In this document: one piece after another, positions 7,406-15,609 of the stretch
Layout: every line of letters starts with the position of its first letter
Numbering within the stretch: position 1 is the stretch's first letter
NCBI GenBank assembly: GCA_034003765.1
Contig: JAVEXZ010000007.1
Location: 16,088-80,087, forward strand
Direction of reading: 5' to 3'
DNA from: JAAZGD01 sp034003765
Lineage (GTDB): Bacteria > Bacillota > Clostridia > Peptostreptococcales > Anaerovoracaceae
Length of the DNA stretch: 64,000 bases
The notes under the pieces: model-generated
Databases searched by the model: none
Told to the model about the DNA's origin: nothing
The model's input: only the letters and a program-made list of their open reading frames with translations
Translations under genes and position numbers: made by a program

Positions 7406-10400
7406 TTATTCTGCCATATTATCAGCATGAGTGCTTCCTTTAATGGTTCTATAAATATTGTCTAGCTTGGAAGGATCTATTCTTTTACCATCTAAGGTTA
7501 CATAGATTCCATCTCCATCATGGGTTTCTCTGAGATGAATCGTTCTTATGCTTGCAAAAGATTCTTTTTTCTGGTCTTTGATTTTATTTCTGGTAGTCTC
7601 ATACAGTTCTCTTGACCCTTTGGCTGAGCATTTATCACAGATACAGATTTCAAACTCCCTTGTAATAAAAGCTGAATCACTCTTTCGGCTAATATTTGCC
7701 CCCAATGTATCTCCAGGCACCTGATGATAATGGGTATGAAGCAATTCATGGGCAAGATGAGAGTTTGCCTCTCCGTAAAAATCTTTATACAGCTTTAACA
7801 CATCAAGATTGTCCTGAGATTTACGAATTTTAGAGCCTCTATCAATGTCGTTAATAACATTCTGTCTCTTTTCAAGAGAATCTATTTTTTCAGGTACTGG
7901 ATGCCCAGCCCCTGATATGCATCCACCAGGGCATGCCATAACTTCAATCAAATCATAGCCTATTTCTTCTCCACGCACTAATTTCTGGATAATAGGCTCT
8001 GCATTGTTGATACCACTTATAACGGCTACCCTAACTTTTATTCCATTCGCCTCAACTGTTGTTTCTTTAACACCATCGAACCCTCTGATTTCAGTAAAAT
8101 CAAGATGATCTGTCAATGGCACACCCGAAAGCTCCTCTACCGCCATTCTTAATGCTGCTTCTGCAACGCCTCCTGAATTAGCAAAAAGTACTCCTGCGCC
8201 AGAAGCTATCTTATATGGTTCATCGTAATCCTGAGGAACAACATCTGACCCATCAATTCCCTTTAGTTCCATCATCTCAAGCATTTCGTTTGAGTTTAGA
8301 ACTGCGTCAACATCTGGAACACCATCAGGCGCAAATTCAGGTCTCTTGGCCTCATACTTCTTGGCGATGCATGGCACGATGGATACTGCAAACAGGTCTT
8401 TTTTGTCTATTCCTATCAGCTGGGCATAATGACTTTTGATGGTGGCGCCCATCATCATCTGTGGTGATTTACAGGTTGAAAGATGAGGAATTAATTCCGG
8501 ATACCTTTTTTCAACCAGGTTAACCCACCCAGGACAGCAAGATGTAAACTGAGGCATAACGCCATTTTTTGTTACACGAGTTAAGAATTCCGTGGTTTCT
8601 TCCAATATAGTCAAATCTGCTCCAAAAGCATTATCAAATACCTTGTCAAAACCAAGTTTTTTTAGCATCCCAGCCATAAATGGCGTAGCCTCTTCTGCCG
8701 GAATATTATAATGAGAGGCAACGACAGCCCGTACTGCTGGCGCCAAAAATCCAACAACTGTCTTTTTGGGGTTATTAAGGGCACTGAATACTTCACCCTT
8801 TTCACTCTTATATCGAAGGGCTCCACATGGACACGCATTTACACAATGTCCGCAGCTTATACAGTCAGTTTCTTGGAGCGGTAGCCCACTCTTGGTCCCA
8901 ACAAGTTGGCGACCATTTTTGATGTAGAAAGTCAGGATATTTGGTCCCTCAACTTCAGCACATGCTGCAATACAACGGCCACATGAAATACATTTATTAT
9001 GGTCTCTCACTATGAATGGATGATCCTCCATAATAGGGAAATAGGGACGATCATGAGACGATTTTTTGAATTCTATTTCATGTTCAGTAGCAGCATTTCT
9101 AAGATCACAACTATATCTTTCTTTACATCCGCATTGCAGACACCTTTCCGCTTCCTCTAATGCTTCTTTTTCAGAAATTCCAAGTTCAACTTCCATAAAA
9201 CTCTTCGTTCTGGTTTCCGAATCCATAGCTGGCATAACGGACCTCTTTAATCTTGGCATTTCTTCATATTCCCACTTTGGCAAATCTTCAAGAGTTCCTC
9301 TGCTACAGCTGTAATCAGTACCGTGCTCCTTTACATATCCTTTATTTAGGAAAGAATCAATCGATTCAGAAGCACGATGCCCAGCGGCAATGGCTTGAAT
9401 AACAGTTGCAGGACCCGTTACGCAATCTCCACCAGCAAATATTTTCGCTTCAGAGGTTTCAAAAGTCTTTCCGTTAATGTCCACATCACCCCAGTTATTC
9501 AATTTTACGGGCAAATCATTATATAAGAATCTGGTATCTGTACTTTGTCCGATTGCCCCGATGACAGTATCTGCTTCTATAACAGTTTCAGTTCCATCGA
9601 TGGGAATTGGTCTTCTTCTGCCTGAGCGGTCGGGTTCACCAAGTTCCATTTTAATGCAGTGTAAAAGTTTTTTATCACCTTTTGTCTCAATTTTCTCAGG
9701 AGAAATCAGGAAAATCATTTCCACCCCTTCCTGAAGAGCTTCTTCAATTTCGTAAGGCTCTGCTGGCATTTCTTCACGGCCTCTGCGATAAATGATCGTA
9801 ACCTTCTCTGCACCATTTCTTAAAGCTGTTCTGGAACAGTCAATTGCTGTATTTCCTCCACCAATAATAACAACATTTTTACCTGTTTTTGTATCTAATC
9901 CTTTTGCATTCTGCTCTAGGTATTGAATTCCCATCCATATACCCTCAAATTGTATTGGTGTAGCGCCCCAGGAACCAATGGCAAGATAAACCGCATCGAA
10001 ATCCTTTTGAAGATCTGTAAGCATAATATGGGTACCTACAGATTTCCCAGTTATTAATTTCACTCCAAGGTTACGTATCAAGGTAATTTCTTTATCAAGA
10101 GTATCCTTTGGAAGACGATATTCTGGTATGCCATAACGCATCATTCCACCGGCATGAGGCTGACGTTCAAAGATTGTAACGTCATGTCCATTGATTGCGC
10201 TATAATAAGCTGCGGTAAGTCCTGAAGGGCCTGCACCGATTATAGCAATCTTCTTCCCTGTTGAAGGCTTTACTTTGGGTGTATATGGGTTCGTTCCAGC
10301 AATATCAAGGTCTGCTACAAAACGCTTAACATAGTTTATGGCGACGGGAGAATCTATCAGGTTCCGTCGACATTCTGCTTCACATGGATGGGGACATACA

Positions 10401-10861
10401 CGGCCGCAAACCAAGGGAAAGGGATTGGTTTCCTTAATTACTTTCAAAGAATCAGTAAAATTCCCTGCCTGTGCATGGCGAAGATATTTTTGTACATCTA
10501 CATTAGCAGGACATGTACTTACACATGGGGCAACACAATCTGCATTATGATCTGAAAGAAGCTGCTCTAATCGAATTTTTCTGTAATCTTTCAGTTTCTG
10601 GGTATTGGTATGTATAATCATGCCTTCCTTAATAGGCGTCTGACATGATTTCACCTCCACCTTATCTTTGCCCTCTCCCAACTCAATAACACATAACCCA
10701 CAGTTTCCATTAGCTCTATCAAGCCTAATGTCATAGCAAAGATGTGGAACATGCACATCCTCCTGAATTAACGCCTGAAGAATAGTCAGTTCATCATAAA
10801 CCTCCATTTCCCTTCCATTAACCATAACTTTAATACGTTTGTTTTTTGATATTGTTTTCAT
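7406..10861 (-). CDS. [FeFe] hydrogenase fused to an NfnB/GltD-type NAD(P)H flavoprotein
   Basis: An 1151-residue multidomain redox enzyme. In order: [2Fe-2S] ferredoxin domain (ligands C42, C54, C57, C73); His-Cys [4Fe-4S] motif (H105, C109, C113, C117); GltD/NfnB-like iron-sulfur segment (C152-C164) with FAD site GAGPSG (209-214) and NAD(P)H site GGGNTA (334-339); two [4Fe-4S] motifs (C624-C634, C667-C677); H-cluster domain with TSCCP (C775/C776), PCIAKKYE (C831) and ACPGGC (C977, C981); small-subunit-like helix (1024-1046); and a degenerate thioredoxin-like iron-sulfur tail. It should couple H2 turnover to NAD(P)H and possibly ferredoxin. RBS AAAGGAGG precedes the ATG. A Rex-like operator lies about 85-100 bp upstream. 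Confidence 0.93.
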   Translation of the reverse strand: MKTISKNKRIKVMVNGREMEVYDELTILQALIQEDVHVPHLCYDIRLDRANGNCGLCVIELGEGKDKVEVKSCQTPIKEGMIIHTNTQKLKDYRKIRLEQLLSDHNADCVAPCVSTCPANVDVQKYLRHAQAGNFTDSLKVIKETNPFPLVCGRVCPHPCEAECRRNLIDSPVAINYVKRFVADLDIAGTNPYTPKVKPSTGKKIAIIGAGPSGLTAAYYSAINGHDVTIFERQPHAGGMMRYGIPEYRLPKDTLDKEITLIRNLGVKLITGKSVGTHIMLTDLQKDFDAVYLAIGSWGATPIQFEGIWMGIQYLEQNAKGLDTKTGKNVVIIGGGNTAIDCSRTALRNGAEKVTIIYRRGREEMPAEPYEIEEALQEGVEMIFLISPEKIETKGDKKLLHCIKMELGEPDRSGRRRPIPIDGTETVIEADTVIGAIGQSTDTRFLYNDLPVKLNNWGDVDINGKTFETSEAKIFAGGDCVTGPATVIQAIAAGHRASESIDSFLNKGYVKEHGTDYSCSRGTLEDLPKWEYEEMPRLKRSVMPAMDSETRTKSFMEVELGISEKEALEEAERCLQCGCKERYSCDLRNAATEHEIEFKKSSHDRPYFPIMEDHPFIVRDHNKCISCGRCIAACAEVEGPNILTFYIKNGRQLVGTKSGLPLQETDCISCGHCVNACPCGALRYKSEKGEVFSALNNPKKTVVGFLAPAVRAVVASHYNIPAEEATPFMAGMLKKLGFDKVFDNAFGADLTILEETTEFLTRVTKNGVMPQFTSCCPGWVNLVEKRYPELIPHLSTCKSPQMMMGATIKSHYAQLIGIDKKDLFAVSIVPCIAKKYEAKRPEFAPDGVPDVDAVLNSNEMLEMMELKGIDGSDVVPQDYDEPYKIASGAGVLFANSGGVAEAALRMAVEELSGVPLTDHLDFTEIRGFDGVKETTVEANGIKVRVAVISGINNAEPIIQKLVRGEEIGYDLIEVMACPGGCISGAGHPVPEKIDSLEKRQNVINDIDRGSKIRKSQDNLDVLKLYKDFYGEANSHLAHELLHTHYHQVPGDTLGANISRKSDSAFITREFEICICDKCSAKGSRELYETTRNKIKDQKKESFASIRTIHLRETHDGDGIYVTLDGKRIDPSKLDNIYRTIKGSTHADNMAE

Positions 10862-10943
10862 CTGGGAATAATCCTCCTTTTAATTCGCCTTCCTATTAAA
10901 ATATGTATTTTAATAAAGTCCAAAGTAAGATCGTTTAATATTG

Positions 10944-10961
10944 TTGTTCACAATTTAACAC
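10944..10961 (-). promoter_or_regulatory. candidate Rex operator upstream of the hydrogenase
   Basis: Minus-strand sequence GTGTTAAATTGTGAACAA matches 12 of the 14 fixed positions of the clostridial Rex consensus TTGTTAA-N4-TTAACAA. The rex gene itself is 5 kb away in this window. Hydrogenases are known Rex targets in clostridia, so NADH-responsive derepression is a reasonable inference. Confidence 0.6.
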
Positions 10962-11067
10962 ACCAGCTAAAAAACTTCAAATAAATTTCAAGATTTTTTA
11001 TTGAGAATATACAGAATTATTATAAAATTGAAGTTCCCATTAGATTGGGCCCAAGCTGGGGGCACAC

Positions 11068-11099
11068 AAAAGAGCGAGAGGAAACCCTCTCGCTCTTTT
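11068..11099. terminator. terminator of groESL (symmetrical)
   Basis: Perfect 14-pair stem (11068-11081 with 11086-11099), four-base loop, four T at the end of the right arm on the plus strand and the mirror on the minus strand. It is about 90 bp past the groL stop. The 10862-11186 interval otherwise holds only the hydrogenase leader and operator. Confidence 0.85.
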
Positions 11100-11186
11100 A
11101 ATTATGTATTCTTATGTTTTTAAAAGTAACTCAAACTTCAAAAGTTTCACAAGTAGTTCGAGCTTTAAGATTTTATGGGTGAGGAA

Positions 11187-12821
11187 CTACATCATTCCGC
11201 CCATACCACCCATTCCGCCGCCCATTGGAGGCATCATTGGCTCATCTTCTTTGATTTCAACTACTCCTGCTTCAGTTGTTAGAAGCATGCTGGAAGCAGA
11301 TGCTGCGTTTTGCAAGGCACTTCTTGATACCTTTGCTGGGTCTACGATTCCAGCTGATATCATATCCATGTACTGCTCTGTTTCGGCATTGAATCCTGTA
11401 CCAACTTTGGAAGCCTTAACTTTAGAAACTACTACGCTTCCCTCAAAACCTGCATTCTCAGCTATTTGCCTAACTGGTTCTTCTAAGGCTCTCATAATAA
11501 TATTAGCCCCAGTTTTTTCGTCTCCAGAAAGAGTCTTAACATACTTTGCGACTGCAGGTAATGCATTAACAAATGTTACACCACCACCAGCTACAATACC
11601 TTCTTCTACTGCAGCCTTTGTAGCATTAAGGGCATCTTCAATTCTCAATTTAGTTTCTTTTAGCTCTGTCTCTGTTGCTGCTCCTACCTGAATAACTGCA
11701 ACACCACCAGAAAGCTTTGCTAGTCTCTCTAAAGTTTTTTCTTTATCAAAATCACTTGTGCTATCAGCCGCTTGAGTCTTCAATTGCTCACAACGAGCCT
11801 TTATCGCTTCAGGATCTCCCCCGCCGCCTACGATAACAGTGTTTTCTTTGTTTACTTTTGCTGATGTTGCTTGACCAAGCATATCTAGTGTTGCTTCTTT
11901 AAGGTCATAACCTAGTTCTTCAGTTATTACTGTTCCACCGGTCAAAATAGCCAAGTCTTCCATCATAGCTTTTCTTCTTTCCCCGAATCCAGGGGCCTTA
12001 ACCGCTACGCAGTCAAAGGTTCCTCGAATTTTATTTACCACGATAGTTGCAAGGGCATCGCCTTCTAAGTCCTCACAGACGATAAGAAGTTTTTTACCCT
12101 GTTGTACTATTTGCTCTAGTAATGGAAGAAGTTCTTGGATATTAGTGATTTTCTTATCTGTTAAGAGGATGTAGGGAGCTTCCATGTTGGCTTCCATTTT
12201 CTCTGTATCATTAACCATGTAGGCTGATAGGTATCCTCTATCAAATTGCATACCTTCAACTACTTCAAGAGTAGTCCCCATTGATTTTGATTCTTCAACA
12301 GTAATAACCCCATCTTTTCCCACTTTTTCCATTGCTTCTGCAATTAGGTTTCCAATCTCATGGTCTCCTGCAGATACAGCTGCTACCTGAGATATAGATT
12401 CTTTGGAATCTACAACCTTGGATAAGGCTGCGATTTCCTTAACAGCAATTTCAACAGCTCCCTGAATTCCTCTTTTAAGGCTCATTGGGTTGGCTCCTGC
12501 AGCTACGTTCTTGAATCCTTCTTTGATAATGCTTTGAGCAAGTATTGTAGCAGTAGTGGTGCCGTCTCCAGCTATGTCATTGGTCTTGGTAGCTACTTCT
12601 TTTACAAGCTGAGCTCCCATGTTTTCAACTGCATCTTCAAGTTCGATTTCCTTTGCGATTGTTACTCCGTCATTTGTTATAACGGGACCACCAAATTTCT
12701 TTTGTAGTAAGACATTGCGACCTTTAGGACCTAAGGTTATTTTTACGGTGTTGGCTAACTTGTCCACACCTGCCATTAAGCTTTTTCGTGCGTCTTCTCC
12801 ATAATATAGTTCTTTTGCCAT
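11187..12821 (-). CDS. groL: chaperonin GroEL
   Basis: The 544-residue 60-kDa chaperonin subunit, full length, starting MAKELYYGEDARKSLMAGV and ending in the usual Gly-Met repeat tail. The ATP-binding GDGTTTATIL segment is at about 86-95. It forms the double-ring folding chamber with GroES, encoded 15 bp upstream in the same operon. Expression is expected to be heat-inducible through the CIRCE element upstream of groS. RBS AAGGGGGG precedes the ATG. Confidence 0.99.
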   Translation of the reverse strand: MAKELYYGEDARKSLMAGVDKLANTVKITLGPKGRNVLLQKKFGGPVITNDGVTIAKEIELEDAVENMGAQLVKEVATKTNDIAGDGTTTATILAQSIIKEGFKNVAAGANPMSLKRGIQGAVEIAVKEIAALSKVVDSKESISQVAAVSAGDHEIGNLIAEAMEKVGKDGVITVEESKSMGTTLEVVEGMQFDRGYLSAYMVNDTEKMEANMEAPYILLTDKKITNIQELLPLLEQIVQQGKKLLIVCEDLEGDALATIVVNKIRGTFDCVAVKAPGFGERRKAMMEDLAILTGGTVITEELGYDLKEATLDMLGQATSAKVNKENTVIVGGGGDPEAIKARCEQLKTQAADSTSDFDKEKTLERLAKLSGGVAVIQVGAATETELKETKLRIEDALNATKAAVEEGIVAGGGVTFVNALPAVAKYVKTLSGDEKTGANIIMRALEEPVRQIAENAGFEGSVVVSKVKASKVGTGFNAETEQYMDMISAGIVDPAKVSRSALQNAASASSMLLTTEAGVVEIKEDEPMMPPMGGGMGGMGGMM

Positions 12822-12836
12822 TATTATTACCCCCCC

Positions 12837-13115
12837 TTATTTAATCGTTGCTAAAATATCACTTTGTGATACTATCATGTACTCTTCCCCATCATACTTT
12901 ACATCGTCTCCGCCGTACTTTCTAAAAATAACTTTATCTCCGGCTTTAACTTCCATAGGTTCATCCTTAGTCCCAGGACCAACAGCTATTACTTCAGCGA
13001 TTTGTGGACGCTCCTTAGCTTGACCAGGTAAAACGATTCCGCTTGCTGTCTTTTCCTCTGCCTCCATTTTTTTGATGACCAGTTTGTCACCTAAAGGTTT
13101 AATTCCAAAGCTCAT
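12837..13115 (-). CDS. groS: co-chaperonin GroES
   Basis: A 92-residue GroES starting MSFGIKPLGDKLV, with the mobile-loop region EEKTASGIVLPGQAKE and the conserved GTKDEPMEVKAGDKV / FRKYGGDDVKYDGEEY strand pattern. An upstream in-frame ATG at 13163 would add 16 unusual residues and overlaps the operator region, while AGAAAGGAG sits correctly before 13115, so the shorter start is chosen. First gene of groESL. Confidence 0.98.
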   Translation of the reverse strand: MSFGIKPLGDKLVIKKMEAEEKTASGIVLPGQAKERPQIAEVIAVGPGTKDEPMEVKAGDKVIFRKYGGDDVKYDGEEYMIVSQSDILATIK

Positions 13116-13166
13116 TTTTCGTACTCCTTTCTTGTATGTATAATTATTATTAAAACAATTCATTTG

Positions 13167-13193
13167 TTAGCACTCCCTTTTGTTGAGTGCTAA
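13167..13193. promoter_or_regulatory. CIRCE operator (HrcA binding site)
   Basis: Perfect TTAGCACTC-N9-GAGTGCTAA palindrome immediately downstream of the groES promoter. It is the conserved binding site of the heat-shock repressor HrcA, whose gene is not in this window. Confidence 0.97.
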
Positions 13194-13197
13194 GAGT

Positions 13198-13226
13198 AAT
13201 ATACTCTTTTTTACAACCCCTGTCAA
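13198..13226 (-). promoter_or_regulatory. sigma-A promoter of groESL
   Basis: TTGACA (13221-13226), 17 bp, TATATT (13198-13203) on the minus strand. The transcription start falls at or within the CIRCE element, the usual arrangement for HrcA repression. Confidence 0.9.
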
Positions 13227-13372
13227 CCTTTTTTTGGGGAAAAATTTCAAAAAAACATAAAAATTTTCATGTAGAAATAAAAAAATGATGCTTTGGGCAC
13301 CATTTAATGGCTAATGTTAGAAATTCCAGAGAATTTAAGGGCAAAAAACTGTATTGGTTTACATAATTATTT

Positions 13373-13410
13373 CAATGGCTGGATTGGCCGGGTTGGCTGG
13401 GCTGGCTGGG
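13373..13410 (+). repeat. GGCTGG-type G-rich repeat
   Basis: Eight closely spaced runs of two or three G separated by two- or three-base linkers (unit about GGCTGG) abut the stop of the DNA glycosylase gene. The pattern allows a two-tier G-quadruplex on the plus strand. It stands out in an otherwise AT-rich spacer. Confidence 0.6.
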
Positions 13411-13411
13411 T

Positions 13412-14299
13412 TTATTTTGCATTACTCATTTTAATAGCATAGTTAAATAGATACTGCTGAGCAATTCCACCATAAGCCCCAAATTTTTCTCTGGCAAAAG
13501 CCTCCATGGCTTTGGTATCATCAAGGGCAAATCCATAAAGCTGATTCATCATTCTTTTCATCCAAATATCTAAGGGAAAACTGTCTCTCTGGCCCAGTCC
13601 ATAAAGCATCATGCAATTAGCAACCTTTGCTCCCACCCCAGGAAACTCTAAAAGATATTTCAACCCTTCTTCCTGGCTTTTTAAGTTGCAAGAAGATAAT
13701 CTGGCCTCACCATCTCTAACTACCATTTTTGCGGCTTTAAGCAAGTAAGGTGTCCGGTAGCCAAGCTTAACAGGAGCCAAGTCCTCCTCTGTAAGGCTAG
13801 CCAGCTTATATGGTGAAGGAAATGTGTAACGATCTTTACCAAAATGCTGTCCTAAAGGTTCGCCAAATAAAGTGCTTAGTGATTCTACGCATTTTTTTAT
13901 CCTGGGAATATGATTATTCTGAGAGATAATAAATGATATCAATGTTTCCCAAGGGTCTTGGTTTAATAAGTGTATGCCTGGCCCCCGGGAAATTATCTCT
14001 TCCATTTTGGGGTCTTCATTTATTAGAGCTCTTTTAATGGCACCATAGTCTGTTCCAAGGTCTAGGTAATGATGCCAAAAATCCTCATGACCATTTTTTC
14101 TGTCCCCATTACCTTCAAGGCCCCAGTCTTCTATAAGTAAGACTCTCTCATCCTTATTTTCTACAACTTCAATACGTCCTAGCCTACCACCGGCTACCCC
14201 AAGATACCTACCCTCATCATCCGATTCCCAACGAAAACACTGGCCACATTCAAATGTATCTCTTGGCTGAAAATCTCCTAAAAGAGGAATTTCTATCAT
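13412..14299 (-). CDS. 8-oxoguanine DNA glycosylase / AP lyase (OGG1-type)
   Basis: Removes 8-oxoguanine from DNA and nicks the abasic site. The 295-residue protein has an OGG-type N-terminal domain (to about 110) and an HhH-GPD domain. FPGVGAKVAN carries the Schiff-base lysine K225, and FPLDIWMKR the catalytic D244, aligning with human OGG1 K249 and D268. The NQDPWETLISFIISQNNHI helix is also conserved. The ATG overlaps the stop of the upstream P-loop gene (ATGA), so the two are translationally coupled. No Cys-rich iron-sulfur loop, so it is not Nth/MutY. Confidence 0.92.
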   Translation of the reverse strand: MIEIPLLGDFQPRDTFECGQCFRWESDDEGRYLGVAGGRLGRIEVVENKDERVLLIEDWGLEGNGDRKNGHEDFWHHYLDLGTDYGAIKRALINEDPKMEEIISRGPGIHLLNQDPWETLISFIISQNNHIPRIKKCVESLSTLFGEPLGQHFGKDRYTFPSPYKLASLTEEDLAPVKLGYRTPYLLKAAKMVVRDGEARLSSCNLKSQEEGLKYLLEFPGVGAKVANCMMLYGLGQRDSFPLDIWMKRMMNQLYGFALDDTKAMEAFAREKFGAYGGIAQQYLFNYAIKMSNAK

Positions 14300-15105
14300 A
14301 GCTCTAGCCCTCTTATTTCCACATCCACTCGGCCCACATTAAAGGCTGTCATTTCTGATACTTTGTTTACTATGATTCTCTGAAACTCCTTAGCAGATTC
14401 AATTAACTGGTAGCCATACTTCATCATAACCAGTACTGTTATATCTACACTTTCTTTTCCTGTAATTGTTGTTACCCTCAAAACCTTTGCTACAGAAATT
14501 GCCTCAGTTGATAGTATATTTACGATATCACTTATTGCATTATCAGAAATAAAAAAATTACCCATATAACTATATGTCGGCCTTACTACGGATTTCTCAG
14601 AAAAACCAGCCCTTCCTGAGGCAAGTTCCTTGAAAATTCTTAGTGGATCCACAAAGTAGCCTGGGAAGTCTTTTTTCAATTGAAATGTGGGGACAGGTAT
14701 AACGTGTTTTCCCATTTCATGTCTCTGTTTTTTAGCATAGAGTCGTTCTTTTTCCGTAGTTAAATCTTCTATGTATATTATCTCATCAATAGGCGGAAGC
14801 TCTAGCCGCTCTGCAATTCTGTGAACCATCTTATCAGAGGTTCCAAGAATAAGGATTTTGTTGGGGCCTAACCCATTAATCTTACCCATTACGGCATTTC
14901 GATGGCTGTCCTCATTAAATAAGGCTGTTTTAATAGCCCCTATAACTGTTTCTTGCCTTTTTGCGGAAGTTCCCGCTAATATACCATTGCCATAAATCAA
15001 AAGACCATCATCAATTATCACCTCAATATCAAGGTCTCTACAAAGATTCATGGCCTGATAACTTTTGCCTGTTCCACTTTTACCAACTAGGGCATATACT
15101 TTCAT
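14296..15105 (-). CDS. P-loop protein with Asp23/Gls24-like C-terminal domain
   Basis: A 269-residue protein of unproven function. The N-terminus MKVYALVGKSGTGKSY is a Walker A P-loop (residues 8-15), followed by an alpha/beta NTPase-like region to about 170. The last 80 residues (FISDNAISDIVNIL to VDVEIRGLEL) resemble the Asp23/Gls24 envelope-associated fold. Such genes are seen in Clostridia without assigned role. A longer in-frame ATG at 15156 lacks a ribosome binding site, whereas TAGGAG precedes 15105. Coupled to the glycosylase gene by a 4-bp overlap; divergent from ferredoxin. Confidence 0.75.
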   Translation of the reverse strand: MKVYALVGKSGTGKSYQAMNLCRDLDIEVIIDDGLLIYGNGILAGTSAKRQETVIGAIKTALFNEDSHRNAVMGKINGLGPNKILILGTSDKMVHRIAERLELPPIDEIIYIEDLTTEKERLYAKKQRHEMGKHVIPVPTFQLKKDFPGYFVDPLRIFKELASGRAGFSEKSVVRPTYSYMGNFFISDNAISDIVNILSTEAISVAKVLRVTTITGKESVDITVLVMMKYGYQLIESAKEFQRIIVNKVSEMTAFNVGRVDVEIRGLEL

Positions 15106-15123
15106 GGAATAATCTCCTATATC

Positions 15124-15152
15124 TTTACTTGGAAATAATATGGTGGTATAAT
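15124..15152 (+). promoter_or_regulatory. promoter of the ferredoxin gene
   Basis: TTTACT (15124-15129), 17 bp, TATAAT (15147-15152). The predicted start near 15159 gives a leader of about 50 nt. It overlaps the 5' leader of the divergent P-loop gene. Confidence 0.75.
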
Positions 15153-15209
15153 ACATTTGTTCTTTGAACTAGAGATAAATAAGGATCATTTTTTAAAGGA
15201 GGATCAATA

Positions 15210-15380
15210 ATGAGCTATAAAATCACTGAAGACTGTATCTCTTGCGGAGCTTGCGAGCCGGAATGCCCAACAGAAGCTATTTCTCCAGGCGAATCCATTT
15301 ACGTAATCGATGCAGAAAAATGCATTGACTGTGGAGCATGTGCAGACGTTTGCCCAACAGATTCTTGCGTAGAAGCATAG
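15210..15380 (+). CDS. fdx: 2x[4Fe-4S] ferredoxin
   Basis: A 56-residue clostridial ferredoxin. Two CxxCxxCxxxCP motifs (C9-C12-C15-C19 and C38-C41-C44-C48) bind two [4Fe-4S] clusters; the two halves are internally repeated as in classical clostridial ferredoxins. RBS AAAGGAGG lies seven bases before the ATG. It is the likely electron carrier for hydrogenase and other oxidoreductases of the cell. Monocistronic: own promoter and a terminator hairpin just after the stop. Confidence 0.97.
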   Translation: MSYKITEDCISCGACEPECPTEAISPGESIYVIDAEKCIDCGACADVCPTDSCVEA

Positions 15381-15404
15381 TTTAAAAAGAAAAGCACTTA
15401 CCAT

Positions 15405-15445
15405 ATAGCCGTTTCGTGTCAACGAGACGGCTATTTATTTTTTTG
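15405..15445 (+). terminator. ferredoxin terminator (first copy of a tandem array)
   Basis: Stem ATAGCCGT (15405-15412) with ACGGCTAT (15427-15434), continued inward by TCGT/ACGA, then TTTATTTTTTT. This is the intact member of the 46-bp repeat array. Confidence 0.85.
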
Positions 15446-15590
15446 TCCTTAGCGCCCTTTCGTGTCAAGGAGACGGCTATTTATTTTTTTGTACTTAGCG
15501 CCCTTTCGTGCCAAGGAGACGGCTATTTATTTTTTTGTACTTAGCGCTTTTTCGTGTAAAGGAGACGGCTATTTATTTCTACTAAGATCC
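15412..15590 (+). repeat. 46-bp tandem repeat, four copies, each with a T-tract
   Basis: Copies begin near 15412, 15458, 15504 and 15550, with period exactly 46 bp judged from the TTCGTG at 15413, 15459, 15505 and 15551. Each contains GAGACGGCTATTTATTT. Only the first retains a full stem; copies 2-4 keep the right arm and T-tract but have a changed left arm (TAGCGCC). A degraded trace (GAGGGCTATTTGG) reaches the end of the convergent rex gene. Confidence 0.9.
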
Positions 15591-15609
15591 TTTCTAATCG
15601 AGCAGAGGG

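Noticed and set aside
11104..11691. 195-codon open frame opposite groL
   Set aside because: Composition mirrors the conserved groL codons; no ribosome binding site or family similarity.
13243..13372. AT-rich spacer between groESL promoter and the glycosylase gene
   Set aside because: Weak hairpin-like stretches only; no supported feature.
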